DNA of 64,000 nucleotides from Vesta saturnalis (Eukaryota > Arthropoda > Insecta > Coleoptera > Lampyridae): positions 6,639,222 through 6,703,221 of the forward strand of contig JARFJB010000821.1 of assembly GCA_036346205.1 (NCBI GenBank), given 5' to 3'. The notes below the pieces were generated by a model. That model saw nothing but the letters and a program-made list of their open reading frames with translations. It was not told the DNA's origin and did not search any database. This document shows positions 1-10,755 of this stretch, one piece after another. The translations under genes were made by a program, and so were the position numbers. Positions within the stretch are counted from its first letter, which is position 1. Each line of letters begins with the position of its first letter.

Positions 1-2040
1 AATGTATCTACCAAAACAAAGTAAGTTTCATTAATCATTTCCCATTAATGGATTATGCATCTTATTACTTAAACGCAATGTGGGTTGTCTATAAGACTGA
101 GACGATGTTTATAGTGAAAGTTTATGGATTTTTGCTCTGCGCCTAGGTGTACGCATAGTTCTCCCTCTTTAGAATTATATGCTCACATATATTAAACGCA
201 GAGTTCCAAACGACTAGTTCAGCCTGTAAGTCAGGCAACTTTTATATCACTTATCATTTTATTAATCGCGCCTTTTATTCAGTATTTAATGTTTTTGTTT
301 TAATCAAGATTAGGCAACAGTGCGAAAAATTCAAGTTTTTTTTTATAACACCAGGTATGAATAATTACTCATATTTTTAATAATAAATAAATATGTAGGT
401 GTATGGGCTAAATTATTCATATAATGACTTTTAAAAAAATCAGAAAGGTTTTTATTGTTTGTTTTAGAAATGACATTTTGAGGACAACTCGTAAGATTGG
501 GGCTGGTCATCAACCAATAATTAAATTAATTTTAATTTATATAAGTATAATTTACGTAATATTTTGAGCGGTAAATTGGAAATTTATTTTAATATTTAAT
601 TATCTCATTAATTAGAGATAAGAGTTTGTGTTATTGAATTTCTACCACCACTTTTCATTTGATAAATCGATGGAAATAGAATATTTGCCGTATTTCCTTA
701 TTAAATATAACAAATAAAAAACGAATCTATTTTTAGTATTTCAAGTACGTTAAGAAAAGTAAAATATTAATGAAGTTACGATTTTCTGACGAATCTAAAC
801 CTAAAGAGCGTTGGTACTTTTCCATTCGGACGAAGTTCATTCGCACCGTACGCATTTTACTTGTTTCGCAAATGTATTTTATTTTAAAAAACAAATTACA
901 ATGAAAATATGGGTTCTAGCCCAACTTACTTTAATTAATTTTTTTTAATTAAATGTAATAATTTCTAATTACTGAAATTGCGGTAAAATTTGCAAAAGTG
1001 TATATTACAAAAACCATTGAACTTCTGATAAGGTATATAAACAAAAGTGATATGAGTACACATTACTCTACTTTTTCTGCTAAATGTTTTGTTAATGTAG
1101 CGATATAAAAATAAATTGAACATATCATTAGTTTGATAAACAAAGCAGTTATTTCCTTAAGTTTGTTAGTGAATCACAATTTCAGTGTGGTTTATATAAT
1201 AAAATATAGAATTCAGGCTTAAGGTACCTATTTAAATTTTTAGTTTATGTTTAGATTATTTTCAGTTTTGCAAAATAAATGAGTACTAACATTTTTTGGG
1301 AACATAATAAAACTTAAAAATAATTGTTATTATAGATCACAATTCATCTGTTATTCGCTACTTTTATTTTTAAAAATGTTTCAATTTTTGTTTTTTTTTT
1401 GTAAATTATGTAAGAGGGCCATCTATTATGCAAATTAGAGAAGTATCTTGTGTTATATCGTGAGTTCAAAAAAATTGTCAAAAGTTGGCACATTATGATT
1501 TTTCTTGAACTCACAGTATATAATTTTGATAATAGTTGTGATTGAGAAAGGTTGTAAAAAACTGCAATCCTTTAATATATTCAATTAAACAATAGTGTAT
1601 TTATTTTGCAACCTGATTACTATTATTTAAAAATGTCCTATAGCCTTTGTAACTTCATAATCCATCGCTCTCAATTCCAAAACCTTTACAAGTAAGGTGG
1701 AGATAAGATATTTTTTATTTGTATACGTAATTTAGATTAAAAACGAAAGATCTCAAGCATATCACTGCTTATCAGCCGACCACGCTTACTGGGACGACAT
1801 TGAAAAAGAATTTTACTTTTAAAGTAACATATCTAACTTGACCATGAAAACACCATTCTTGAAAAATGGTTATAGACGACTATTATCAATAGTAGGTAAG
1901 TATTACGCTAATTTTGGATAGAATGTGGCTTTGTTGAGTTGGCATATTATCACTGGGGCCTTTTAAAGATCTTAGCTTAATTGTTTTAACGTGTAGTAAA
2001 AAAACCGATGCCAAATTATCTGCCATAATGCTTTCTTATA
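1..2040. other. AT-rich stretch without genes
   Basis: No coding signal, RNA gene or recognisable transposon domain is seen here. The stretch is strongly AT-rich with many A and T runs. The only structure found is the short foldback at 1453-1523, listed separately. Confidence 0.6.
1453..1523. repeat. Short foldback (possible MITE remnant)
   Basis: The arms TTATATCGTGAGTTCAA (1453-1469) and TTGAACTCACAGTATATAA (1505-1523) are inverted copies with a small indel, followed inward by A-rich and T-rich runs. The whole unit is about 70 bp. It looks like the two ends of a small inverted-repeat transposon brought together by deletion. No target duplication is evident, so the class is open. Confidence 0.45.
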
Positions 2041-2042
2041 TA

Positions 2043-2549
2043 CAGGGTGGTGCATTAGTGTGACAAAGTCCCATATCTCTTTTATTTAAAGAGATACAAA
2101 AAAAATTAAATACAAACGTTGTAAGATATGTTCTGGTGCATATTCCAAAAATATTTTTAATTATACAGGGTAGATCATAAAAGCTTAGAAGTAATTTTAA
2201 ATTTTTTAAATAGAAAACCCCATATATTATTACATATTTAGATTCTACATACAATTTTAGACACATTTTATGTATAATGTCCTATACCTAAGTCTAACCG
2301 TTTTGACAAATTTCAAATTCTTTGTCAAAATGACGTTTGCAGGCCAAAACATAGGTGGAAATCTTTTCTAAACGAAGCCTTTATCAATTAGTTATGGTTG
2401 GTTTCCTTGGAAATGATCTACCCTGTATAATTAAAAATATTTTGGAATATGCACCAGAACATATCTTACAACTTTTGTATTTAATTTTTTTTTTGTATCT
2501 CTTTAAATAAAGGAGATATTGGACTTTGTCACACTAATGCGGCACCCGG
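2043..2549. mobile_element. Inverted-repeat MITE with TA target duplication
   Basis: The left arm (2043-2179) and right arm (2408-2549) are inverted copies of each other for about 140 bp. The ends read CAGGGTGGTGCATTAG on the left and, reverse complemented, CCGGGTGCCGCATTAG on the right. TA flanks both sides (2041-2042 and 2550-2551), as expected for Tc1/mariner-type transposition. The centre (2180-2407) has no coding capacity. It carries a segment related to 3727-3965 and 4192-4440, so the element may be a composite. The short open frame on the minus strand here is only a reading of the arm. Confidence 0.7.
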
Positions 2550-2559
2550 TATGTAAATA

Positions 2560-2980
2560 AATAACTTCAAAGCCCACACAATACCTGAATTTGAGTCATA
2601 TCGGTTTTTAAATACGATAATTCCCCATTTTTGATCCGCCATTTTGAATTTTTTGATTTTGACAAATGATTTATTCTTAGCGATCTTAAAAACCCCGACT
2701 TTCAAAAAATTTTGCACTCTAAAAACGGTGCGCCACTGGCAATTTTTTTAATTTTTTTTATTTGGATAATGTTTTACAAATTAACAAAGTTGCAAAATTC
2801 ATCATTAGCCCACAATATCTGAATTTTAGTCATTCGGATTTTAAACACGACAATCTCTGAAGTTATTAATTTTGACAAATGATTTATACTTAGCGATACC
2901 TGACTTTCAAAAGACTCGGTTGATAAATTAAAAAATGCACAATTTTGTACCATAAAAACGGCGCGCCACTGGTTATATGT
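2560..2980. repeat. Two direct copies of a ~230-bp unit with hAT-like ends
   Basis: The segments at about 2565-2745 and 2805-2980 are diverged direct copies, with the shared GCGCCACTGG at 2731 and 2963, about 232 bp apart. Read on the minus strand each copy begins CCAGTGGCGC, which resembles the CAGTGGCG terminus common in hAT-type elements. No opposite terminus or 8-bp target duplication was found, so assignment to hAT is a guess. Confidence 0.45.
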
Positions 2981-3639
2981 TTTTTTTATTTTGAAATTAT
3001 ATAAAAAAGTATTAAATTAGTTTGTTTTTTTAATTATGTAACTTTTTAAAATTTGAAGCAACGAATTTTTTTAATTTTCTAATCCCCTAAAAATGCCCTG
3101 TCAGTGGTTGTATTTTGCTCATTAACGAATTTGACCTAGATTTTATGGCAAAGAATGAAAATTTCATATCGATAGCTTTAATGGTTCAAAAGATATCCCG
3201 CTCACTCGCACAAAGACTCACAATCAGATTCGAGCTTTTCTTTCCTAAAAATGTGTTTTTCGTATTGTTTAGACCACAAAACGTCGAGACAAAGTATTTG
3301 AATATTTAAACTGATTGCATAGCTTTCTCTTTATACGTACGTATATGAGAAAATATAAAGTTACATATCTGCGTTTAAAAATATTTTGTTTTTCTTGTAA
3401 ATGTAATATACTAGTTTCATTTGTACAAAAAATGTCAATTTTCGGAACGAGGAAGTTGCCCGGCGCTTTTCGTGGACGAATAATAGCTCTATAAATTTGA
3501 TTCAAGTGTGACAGAAACTGGCAAGCCACTTTGCCTAAGATATCCGAGGGAACGTCACAGCTGTAACGTTTAGCTCTGTAGTGACGTCAATGTTTAAATA
3601 GGCTATTCTTATAGTATCGTCACAATTTAAATCGAGTAA
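2981..3639. other. No gene seen
   Basis: This is AT-rich sequence with two overlapping short open frames on opposite strands (3115-3309 and 3269-3529). Neither resembles a known protein and neither has splice context. I see nothing supportable in it. Confidence 0.5.
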
Positions 3640-3975
3640 GGACAAGTAATGTAGGTGGGTGACATACGACTAAAATATTTTGACAGTTGCTGAACTTCCG
3701 GTTATACCGGAAGTAGATGTTAACTTGCTTATTTTAAATAGAACACCCTATATATTATTACATTTTGAAATCCTCTCAACATTTTAGTCCGATTTTGTAC
3801 AGCATGTCCTATACCTAAGCCTAAGGATTTTGACATAATTAAATCTATGTCAAAAATAACGTTTGCAGACCTTAAAATTAATTTTTCCTATAAGCCTTTT
3901 TTATTTACTTTAGGTAGAGTTCCTTGCTGAGAAGGACCTACTTTAAAAGACATTTAAATAACTATTAATACAGGG
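3640..3975 (+). repeat. Dispersed repeat family, copy 1 (with CCGG palindrome)
   Basis: This copy shares, in order, a block containing ACATACGACTAAAATATTTT, a palindrome ACTTCCGG/CCGGAAGT (3694-3701 and 3707-3714), GAACACCCTATATATTAT, and a block ending GACGTTTGCAG with the unit at 4110-4440. The second half is also related to the centre of the element at 2043-2549. It ends near TACAGGGTGTTC, a Tc1/mariner-like terminus. No coding capacity. Confidence 0.55.
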
Positions 3976-4109
3976 TGTTCAAAAAATAAGATTAAGCATT
4001 CGCGTAAATAGTCTCACATGATGTGCGTATACACAATGACTATGCCGCTATACTGGGTGACCCACCGGGAACCAGATCGATCGATTGTCGGAAAACTATG
4101 CATAGAAAA

Positions 4110-4440
4110 TTTGGTAACCGTCCTTATGTTGGTGGTGAACATACGACTAAAATATTTTGGAAATTGTAGCACTTCTGGTTATACCGCAAGTGGATGTCAA
4201 CTTGCTTATTTTAAATGGAACACCCTATATATTATAGTTTTGAATTCTTTTCAGAATTTTAGGCTGATTTTGTATATCATATCCCATACCTAAGAATAAG
4301 GATGTTTGACATAGTAATAGTTTTTATGTCAAAAATGACGTTTGCAGGCTTTAAAATAATGATTAATTTTTCCATGTAAGGAAGCCTTTTTCTACCTTAG
4401 GCGGAATTCTTTGTTGAGATGGGCCTAGTTTAAAATACTT
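4110..4440 (+). repeat. Dispersed repeat family, copy 2
   Basis: This is a direct copy of 3640-3975, offset by about 470 bp and diverged. The palindrome is decayed here (ACTTCTGG versus CCGCAAGT). The open frame at 4018-4293 lies partly in it and is not a real gene. The pair may be two insertions of one non-autonomous family or a local duplication. Confidence 0.55.
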
Positions 4441-4645
4441 TTGTAGCATTGCAATTTTTTTTAATAGAAACCCCTAACTTTTATTATTTTATCTGATTAG
4501 GGATTAAAAATAAGAGTGTTTGTATAATGTCTATTTTGAAAATGTGTAGTTTCCGAAATATTGCCAATTCAAAATTTTAAATGGCATTTTGCTGTGACTT
4601 TGATATAATGTTTACTCTTAGTTGGCTAAGACGGCGTTAATAGTA
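4441..4645. other. Segment with an inverted relative at 10756-10810
   Basis: The stretch around 4590-4637 (TGACTTTGATATAATG followed by TTGGCTAAGACGGCG) reappears in reverse complement around 10756-10810, just upstream of the mariner-like transposase relic. It may therefore be the terminal region of a related mariner-type element. Nothing else is seen. Confidence 0.35.
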
Positions 4646-5059
4646 GAGACACCTCAACTTTCAGTTTTTGACCTTGGGAATTCTCAAGGTCGCCCACGTG
4701 GGGAACAGAAAATTTTTCTGACTGGTTTATGAACCGTATAAGCTTCCTGAGCCTGCAGCCAACTTTTCACCTTACCATATTTACCGTTTACAGTGTTAGC
4801 TAAACGTGTTATACCCGAAAACCCTTCCGGATGCGCGGCATCATGGTACACAGCATCCATGTTATGTTCGCCACGTATCCCAATCTAGTGAAAGTCTTCT
4901 TTTGAGAGGATCTTCTCGGGATTTCCCGCGATTCACTATCGGCATCGTAATTCTAACCTATAGTCGTAAGGGTCAGTTCAACGTTAGGTGATACAGCAGC
5001 AGCATCATGTCTTCGAGTATTTCCGATAAACTCTCGTGGTATATTTATTTCTTTAATGT

Positions 5060-5520
5060 ACGTCGCAAACTGTCGCCAACCGTGTAGTTTTTCGTTATCT
5101 TAACGTTTCATGAACCAGATCGATAATATTGGAATGAGGGATGATCTCACCTTTTATTGTGACAGTACCCCTTTTAACCCAAAATAGATCACCACCCGTA
5201 TTCAGTATACGCAAGAAAGCTTCACCTTTCTTCCTATATGAAGATACTATTTCGTCATCTGCCAGACCTTTGCGTTTTGGTAAATCTCTAATATCGTCAT
5301 CATCGCCACTGATTGTTATGCTAGCAGGTTGACGTAACTGATTTGAAAAGTGTAGATATCTTTGAAGAACTTGATTGTATTGTTGTCATTTGTCATGGTC
5401 GGACATTTTGGTTTTTAAAACTTTATCTATATCGTTCCACAGCTGCGTTAAATGTTGTTTTGCGTTTCTGTCAACGGCCCTAACAGGAGTGGCAGAAATG
5501 CGCCGCCCTTCTTTACGAGA
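5060..5520 (-). pseudogene. Polinton conserved protein of unknown role (broken)
   Basis: On the minus strand the reading frame contains stretches such as NQVLQRYLHFSN and VTIKGEIIPHSNIIDL. These resemble a conserved Polinton/Maverick protein that usually sits downstream of the small basic protein. Internal stops are present, for example just after the MSDHDK stretch, and again near the C-terminus. Its role in these elements is not known to me. The identification is from recalled family patterns only. Confidence 0.5.
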
Positions 5521-5529
5521 AACTGCTTC

Positions 5530-5765
5530 TTCCTTTTTATAGATTCACCTCTCTGTGCTATCCGTCTTAAAGTGTGCTTATGTTGAGAGAGCAGCTGCTT
5601 CTGATCAGCCGACAGAGGCACACGACCTTTTAAAATGTTATGTGTACACTCACTCGCTGATGCATTCTATCTGCTTACTATTCAGACATTTCAATAAAAC
5701 GTCACGTTGACGTTTACTTAATCTGGCTAATGCGCATAAGACATCGATGTTTTCGATTAAAACGT
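5530..5765 (-). pseudogene. Polinton small basic protein (pX-like), broken
   Basis: Minus-strand translation gives a leucine- and lysine-rich segment with the pattern LLSQHKHTLRRIA followed by KKGGAFLPLL in a neighbouring frame. It resembles the short basic protein of Polintons, sometimes compared with adenovirus pX. It follows the ATPase relic directly, with only the (TA)n tract between, which matches Polinton gene order. At least one frameshift is needed near the glycine-rich end. Confidence 0.5.
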
Positions 5766-5815
5766 CAACCATCATATATGATGTAATCTTTATGACTGTG
5801 AGGCTTAAACCCTTT

Positions 5816-5820
<5 letters not shown>

Positions 5821-5903
<83 letters not shown>
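5821..5903. repeat. (TA)n microsatellite
   Basis: An uninterrupted TA tract of about 83 bp lies between two Polinton gene relics. The apparent open frames of repeated Tyr-Ile across it on both strands are artefacts of the repeat. Confidence 0.95.
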
Positions 5904-5907
<4 letters not shown>

Positions 5908-5924
5908 CATCACACCTGGCAAAT

Positions 5925-6575
5925 ACTTTGAGGGCCGAATATGTTTATTCTATAGCGTAGCACATTCGGTGTATTCTGTTTTAAATCGAACAATAAATAT
6001 CCGTGCGGGTTTGAAGTGGCATCCCGGTACGTAGCCTCTAAAAATTTCGGATTGTCAGGTGAAATCTGCCTTGCTAAATGCTGTATTTGAGCTCTGTCAC
6101 GTGGGATTCTTAAACAAGATTATGTAATGAGCGTTGAGAGAAATATCTCGCTGTCTACGTCCTTGATGAAATATGTTTTGCGTTAAGAAAAACACGCTTA
6201 GGTTTCTATGATGACAACCCCTTGTAAAAATATCAACTACCGAACCATTAGTTTCACGCATTAGATCGTCAATTATTATTAAGACCGTCAAACTGCTCCA
6301 TATCAGGTAAACCCTTGAAATTCCGCCGAGAGATCTTTGAGTATTGATTGCCACTCGCTGTAGAACCAGATAATTTTTTCAAAAGCTGTATTGCAGACAG
6401 TTTCAAAATCAACGAGATAAAATAAAGATTTCTCACAATCCGATAGCCCCGATACTATTGCTGGAAAGGGATGCTTCAACTGACCCTCCATCTCGAAACG
6501 CTAAACGATACTAAAGGGTACTCCATCATCATCACGACTTAAATACCAGATGAAAAAATCTGCGATCACAGGCAT
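5925..6575 (-). pseudogene. Polinton A32-type DNA-packaging ATPase (broken)
   Basis: The family is a FtsK/HerA-type ATPase related to poxvirus A32 and thought to pump DNA into a capsid. On the minus strand I see a degraded Walker A region (about 6440-6470, where the glycine-lysine pair reads EK), then a Walker B strand TVLIIIDDLMRE (about 6290-6250), the family signature FFLTQNIFHQG and SLNAHYIILFKNP (about 6200-6100), and in another frame a C-terminal piece down to about 5925. Several stops and shifts separate these parts, so it cannot be functional. I consider the family assignment good, because the order and wording of the motifs fit Polintons closely. Confidence 0.75.
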
Positions 6576-6789
6576 ATTCTACTTTTTATCGTGCTTATCT
6601 TTTAACATCAAAATAATCCTATTCTTTTAAATACTTACTAAAAGCCAATACGTGTTTTAAATCGTGCATTAACAATAATAGCTCTAAATTTGATGTATAT
6701 CTAATGATATTAACTAATTACTTAATTACTCATTTATTTTAAAGTAATTTTTGCTTGTATAATGCTGAAGGTTGACTTCAAGGTGAAAT

Positions 6790-7640
6790 CGCTAGACATA
6801 AATAAATACATGTTAACTTAAAAAAAAACTATAAGACCGACAGTTCTGTAAGATATCAATAATACAGTTTAATCATTTTCATTCATATTTAATTAATTCT
6901 TAGACTTACCTTGTGTTATATTAATAGACATAAATAAGTACATTGCAAAATTTCTCCCATTACAATGCATGAATCCTCCGTTTTATGTTGAAGGTGACTT
7001 TTTTACAAGCTCGTGGTCGTCATTCAGATATTGAAAAAATTTGAGCTAACACTTAAATTCAGCCCTATGAATTTTTTATTGCTATAGATTTACCTTACGC
7101 TATCTGTAATAATTTTAATAACATTTTTTAGAATAATTATGCAGTCTCTTTTATAATAAAATTACGAAAAATAAACCACATTGTAAAAGAAAAACAGTTA
7201 CCCTTGTCAGAATGATATTTAAACTTCATGTTAGATAGATAGAAGTAGACATAAATGCATGTTAACTTTAAAAAAATATATCAAGGCCATCTGCCTGTAT
7301 AAGATATCAATAATACGATTTAATCATTTTCATTCATATTTAATTTTTAGTCTTACCTTACGCTACATGTAATCATTTTAATAACATTTTTAGGATAATT
7401 ATGCAGTCTCTTTATAATAAACTCATTACGAAAAATAAAATCACACCGTAAAGCAAAAACAGTTATCCTTACCAGAATGATATTTAAATTTCGTGCTAGA
7501 TAAATAGAAGTAGACATAAATGCATGTTAACTTTAAAAAATATCAAGGCCATCTGCTTCTATAAGATATCAATAATGTGGTTTAATCATTTTCATTCATA
7601 TTTAATTTTTAGTCTTACCTTACGCTACCTATACTTGCCT
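6790..7640. repeat. Diverged tandem array, ~264-bp unit
   Basis: A block containing CATGTTAACTT, then AAGATATCAATAATA, ATCATTTTCATTCATATTTA and CTTACCTTACGCTA recurs at about 6803, 7258 and 7522. The last two copies lie 264 bp apart and the intervening sequence matches along its length (7084-7258 with 7360-7522). It lies inside the Polinton remnant near its right inverted end and may be a subterminal repeat of it. No coding capacity. Confidence 0.6.
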
Positions 7641-7847
7641 TACGAGACTAGGGCCTCTTTATTAGAATACTATTTACAGCCAGGGGGACCACGACAAGAG
7701 TACGCAGACCCTAACACAAGTTCTTATGGCTGTCTTATAAGTTAGCATTAGGGCCCCTTATTAGAATACAAAGAATTCACAAGGCCAACTCCAAGGCCGA
7801 GCGCAAGGCCAACTCCAAGACCAGGTTTGACGTAAACATAAAGGGAA
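7641..7847. other. Short GC-richer segment near the Polinton end
   Basis: This stretch contains a repeated phrase, AGGGCC(T/C)C(T/C)TTATTAGAATAC, at about 7649 and 7750, and two copies of AAGGCCAACTCCAAG(G/A)CC near 7780-7820. These short direct repeats suggest local duplication near the element terminus. No gene is seen. Confidence 0.4.
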
Positions 7848-7909
7848 AAAAACGTCTCCCACGTGGGCGACCTTGGGAATTCCCAAGGTCAAAAAGTGAA
7901 AGTTGAGAT

Positions 7910-8165
7910 TGTAACAACCCTTTTTCGTGTTGTACTAAATTATACTTTAAATTTAGATTTTTCATTCATTTAGTAGTAAATATAAGAAAAAGTTTTTAAG
8001 TTTTGCATTATAGGATTGAGGTAGGCAACTTAATTTGCATATCTTAGTAGTACATATCTTTTAAGTGAATATATTTCGTAAAGATTTATATTTCCCTTTC
8101 CTTAAAAATGGTATTCTGATCATTTAAAGCCGCGCAACGCGTAATAACTTAATTCTTATGCGCAA
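7910..8165 (-). mobile_element. LTR fragment, arm 1
   Basis: The sequence begins TGTAACAACCCTTTTT and follows, in the same order, the LTR of the gypsy-type element at 26570-29802 when that is read on its own coding (minus) strand. Shared blocks include TTTGCATTATAGGATTGAG and CCTTTCCTTAAAAATGGTAT, ending near TTAATTCTTATGCGCA. Read that way, this fragment runs along the + strand of the window. Its left edge abuts the right end of the Polinton remnant. No internal retrotransposon sequence accompanies it. Confidence 0.6.
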
Positions 8166-8663
8166 ATTATTTTTTAATTTTAATGGAACTTAATTTGCTT
8201 TACTTACTTACGCACGTTTTCCCTTCATTCTTATTGTATCAATTTGATTACCTTTTAAATTGGAATTTTTGATACAAGAACTTCAACGAATTCCATAAAA
8301 TTGTTGGATAGAAAATTTTCATGAATAAATTTCAGAATAGTTCCAGTTTGGCGGTGTGGCTGGTAAAGATTGCCCAACATTTATGCAACCCTGACCTCAC
8401 CTAGTTGACAATTCCGACTCACGTGAATCCTAAGGTTATAAAATGTTAAGTACAAAAATTACGAAGGTAATTATTTAATGATTTTTTTATACTTTAAGAA
8501 TAGTAATAAGACTTCTTATTTTTTCAATCATCCATCAAGATGATAAATAAACTTAATTGCACGTTAATATTTCTTTTATTGTCATAAACACTATTATTGT
8601 TCATTAACTAGGTTTAACTGTTCCTATAACAAAGATAGTTTGGCGCTCGAGTTTTTCCATTTC

Positions 8664-8864
8664 ATTTTTTAAGGAAAGGAAAATATAAATCTTTACGAAA
8701 TATATTCACTTAAAAGATATGTACTATTAAGATACGCAAATTAAGTTGCCTACCTCAATCCTATAATGCAAAACTTAAAAACTTTTTCTTATATTTGCTA
8801 CTAAATGAATGAAAGATCTAAAATTAAAGTATAATTTAGTACAACACGAAAAAGGGTTGTTACA
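8664..8864 (+). mobile_element. LTR fragment, arm 2 (inverted relative to arm 1)
   Basis: This is the reverse complement of 7910-8113 with high identity over about 200 bp and ends GGGTTGTTACA at 8864. Inside the arm boundary the two copies diverge at once, and the 500 bp between them show no coding signal. Two LTR pieces in opposite orientation could arise from nested insertion plus rearrangement, or this could be a non-autonomous foldback built from LTR ends. Confidence 0.6.
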
Positions 8865-9584
8865 AGATGCCCCACTACTACTTCCGTTAAATTAAAAATT
8901 TTCTTGAATCAGAGCTAAGAACAGTCTCGATCAAACAAACAAAAAAAAAAAAAAATAATAACCTCTAATAAAAAGTGAAAAAATCCCATCAACTAGAAAA
9001 GAGCTGATGATCTTCAAACATTAAACATATTTTCTTGAATCATAGCTAGGAACGCTCTCGATCAACTCACCTTTCAACAACAACAAAAAAAATCAAAATC
9101 AGTTCCTCCGTTTGTGAGCTACCATGCCACAGACAGATACAGACATATACAAATAAATACATTAAACTTATAACTCCCATTTTTTTTCTTTGGAGGTTAA
9201 AAACAATTGAGATCTGAAAAAAATGTATGGAACTGCAGTATGACATCTGTTAAGAGTAGCAGTAAAGGTGGTGACAAATTAGTCACATTACTACTTGAAA
9301 CTCATAAATAATAATAATTATACCGGACTGCTTAAATTGTGCAAACGAAGATTATTTAAACTTATTTATTATACATTGTATATGGATAATGTGTTTAAGT
9401 TATATCAAGAACATGAGACACATTTACACTTCAATACCGACAAAAACAAAGGCCAGTTAACCAAATTATAGAACATTTGAAGACTTTGGGTACGTCAAAA
9501 TAGCACAGTATTTTAAAAAATAAATAAATTAGATGTTGAAGTAAAAAAAGAAGTTTTGTTGGAGTGAAAAAAACATTATTTTTT
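8865..9584. other. No gene; short internal duplication
   Basis: The segments 8885-8945 and 9020-9075 share TTTTCTTGAATCA(G/T)AGCTA and CTCGATCAA and look like a small tandem duplication with an A-rich run between. The rest is AT-rich without coding signal until the C-terminal relic of the mariner-like transposase. Confidence 0.45.
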
Positions 9585-10678
9585 GAATAACTGTTGAAAC
9601 CGGCGTCCTTGAACTTCCAAACATTTTTCGCATCTAAACAGTACTTGTTCATGGGTTACCTTTCTTATTGACTCGGGATTTAAATTCGTAAATTCATTCC
9701 TTACTCGCTGCATGCAATCTTCCATGACTGTTAAAGTAGAGTTATCGATCCTTAGTTATATCTCAAATAAAAAAAATCGAGCACTAAAAGGTCCGGGAAT
9801 GGGGTGGCCAAAGGCAAGGACCATTGTTGGCTATCCACCGATCGTCAAACGTATTTTGTAAAAAAATATCGATAAAATATCCACCATGTGGAGGTGCGCC
9901 ATCATGTTGGTAAAACAGGTTTCTGTAAACATTTATTGGCAAATTTTCTAAGTAGCCCGATTCAAAATGTCGCAAAATATTCAAATACCCTTCACCTAGA
10001 ATTGAATAGGCACAAACTCTAAACTCTAACTTACCATTTAAGTTTTTCTGATAAAAGTGTAGTGCCACGACGCTATCATTTCTTACCGCACAATAAACGT
10101 TAAAATGGCAAGCTTTTTGAAAATGTTGTTCTCTAAATACATTTAAATTCGAATTACTCAAATAATGAGAATTATGGTGATTAAATGCTCCATTATTTGT
10201 AAAATTTAGCTTCGTCTGTCCAAATAAAATTCTTTCCTTGTGCCCAAGTTATCATAAATTCACAAAATGCCACTCGTATGGGAAAATCAGTTTCTTTTAA
10301 ATGTTGCGCAATGGAAAATGTGTATGGATGAAATTTATTTTTTCTCAATATTCTGTGAACTGTTGACTTGGACAAACCTGACTCTAACGCCGCTTGTCTT
10401 ACAGGCATTGTTGGATATGCGGCAAAATATCCCAAAATAGCTATTTCAATATTTTCATTATTGACAAGCGGTTTATTTTTTTGTATTATTGCCTTGGCGG
10501 ATCCAAAGTTCTTGAAATTCTCTATAATTTGTTTAATTGCACATGATGATGGTCTTTGCTTTTGCGGATATCGAATGGCAACTGTATCACATGTTCTTGA
10601 CACAACTTTATCACATTCTGCATAAATAATAAACAAATTGAAATAATTTTCGTTTGAGTAATTTAAGCTCCCCGGCAT
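9585..10678 (-). pseudogene. Mariner-like (Tc1/mariner) transposase relic
   Basis: The enzyme family cuts and rejoins transposon ends with a three-acidic-residue RNase-H fold. The N-terminal part (10678-10193) is open from an ATG and holds a helix-turn-helix region with AVRYP-type wording (AIRYPQKQRPSS) and SGLSKSTVHRIL, then the first catalytic aspartate in FIWTDEAKF. A second open stretch (10161-9784) carries YQHDGAPPHGG (second aspartate) and the WIANNGP...WPPHS region, where the usual SPDLTPLDF with the third acid is lost. A C-terminal piece continues in other frames to about 9585. Frameshifts and the lost third motif show it is dead. Clear terminal repeats were not found. Confidence 0.8.
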
Positions 10679-10755
10679 GATTGTTTACAAGTTTTAAATA
10701 GTAGAAGGCTACAACGACAGTTTCTTACATTTATCCAGCATTTGATCGTTTTTCA

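Larger units (their letters stand above)
4648..7907 (-). mobile_element. Degraded Polinton/Maverick derivative
   Basis: Three conserved Polinton/Maverick gene relics lie in a row on the minus strand: a packaging ATPase (about 6575-5925), a small basic protein (5765-5530) and a third conserved protein (5520-5060). All are broken. The outer limits are inferred from an inverted pair about 60 bp long: 4648-4710 on the + strand (CTCAACTTTCAG, then TTGACCTTGGGAATTC and CGCCCACGTGGG) and its reverse complement at 7848-7907. At about 3.3 kb it is far shorter than a full 15-20 kb element. The polymerase, integrase and capsid genes are missing, so it is an internally deleted remnant. Confidence 0.6.

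Noticed and set aside
5650..6034. Open frames of repeated Tyr-Ile on both strands across 5821-5903, and similar frames at 54434-54736 and 57968-58361
   Set aside because: They are produced by reading through (TA)n microsatellites, and their unique flanks belong to transposon sequence on one strand or neither.
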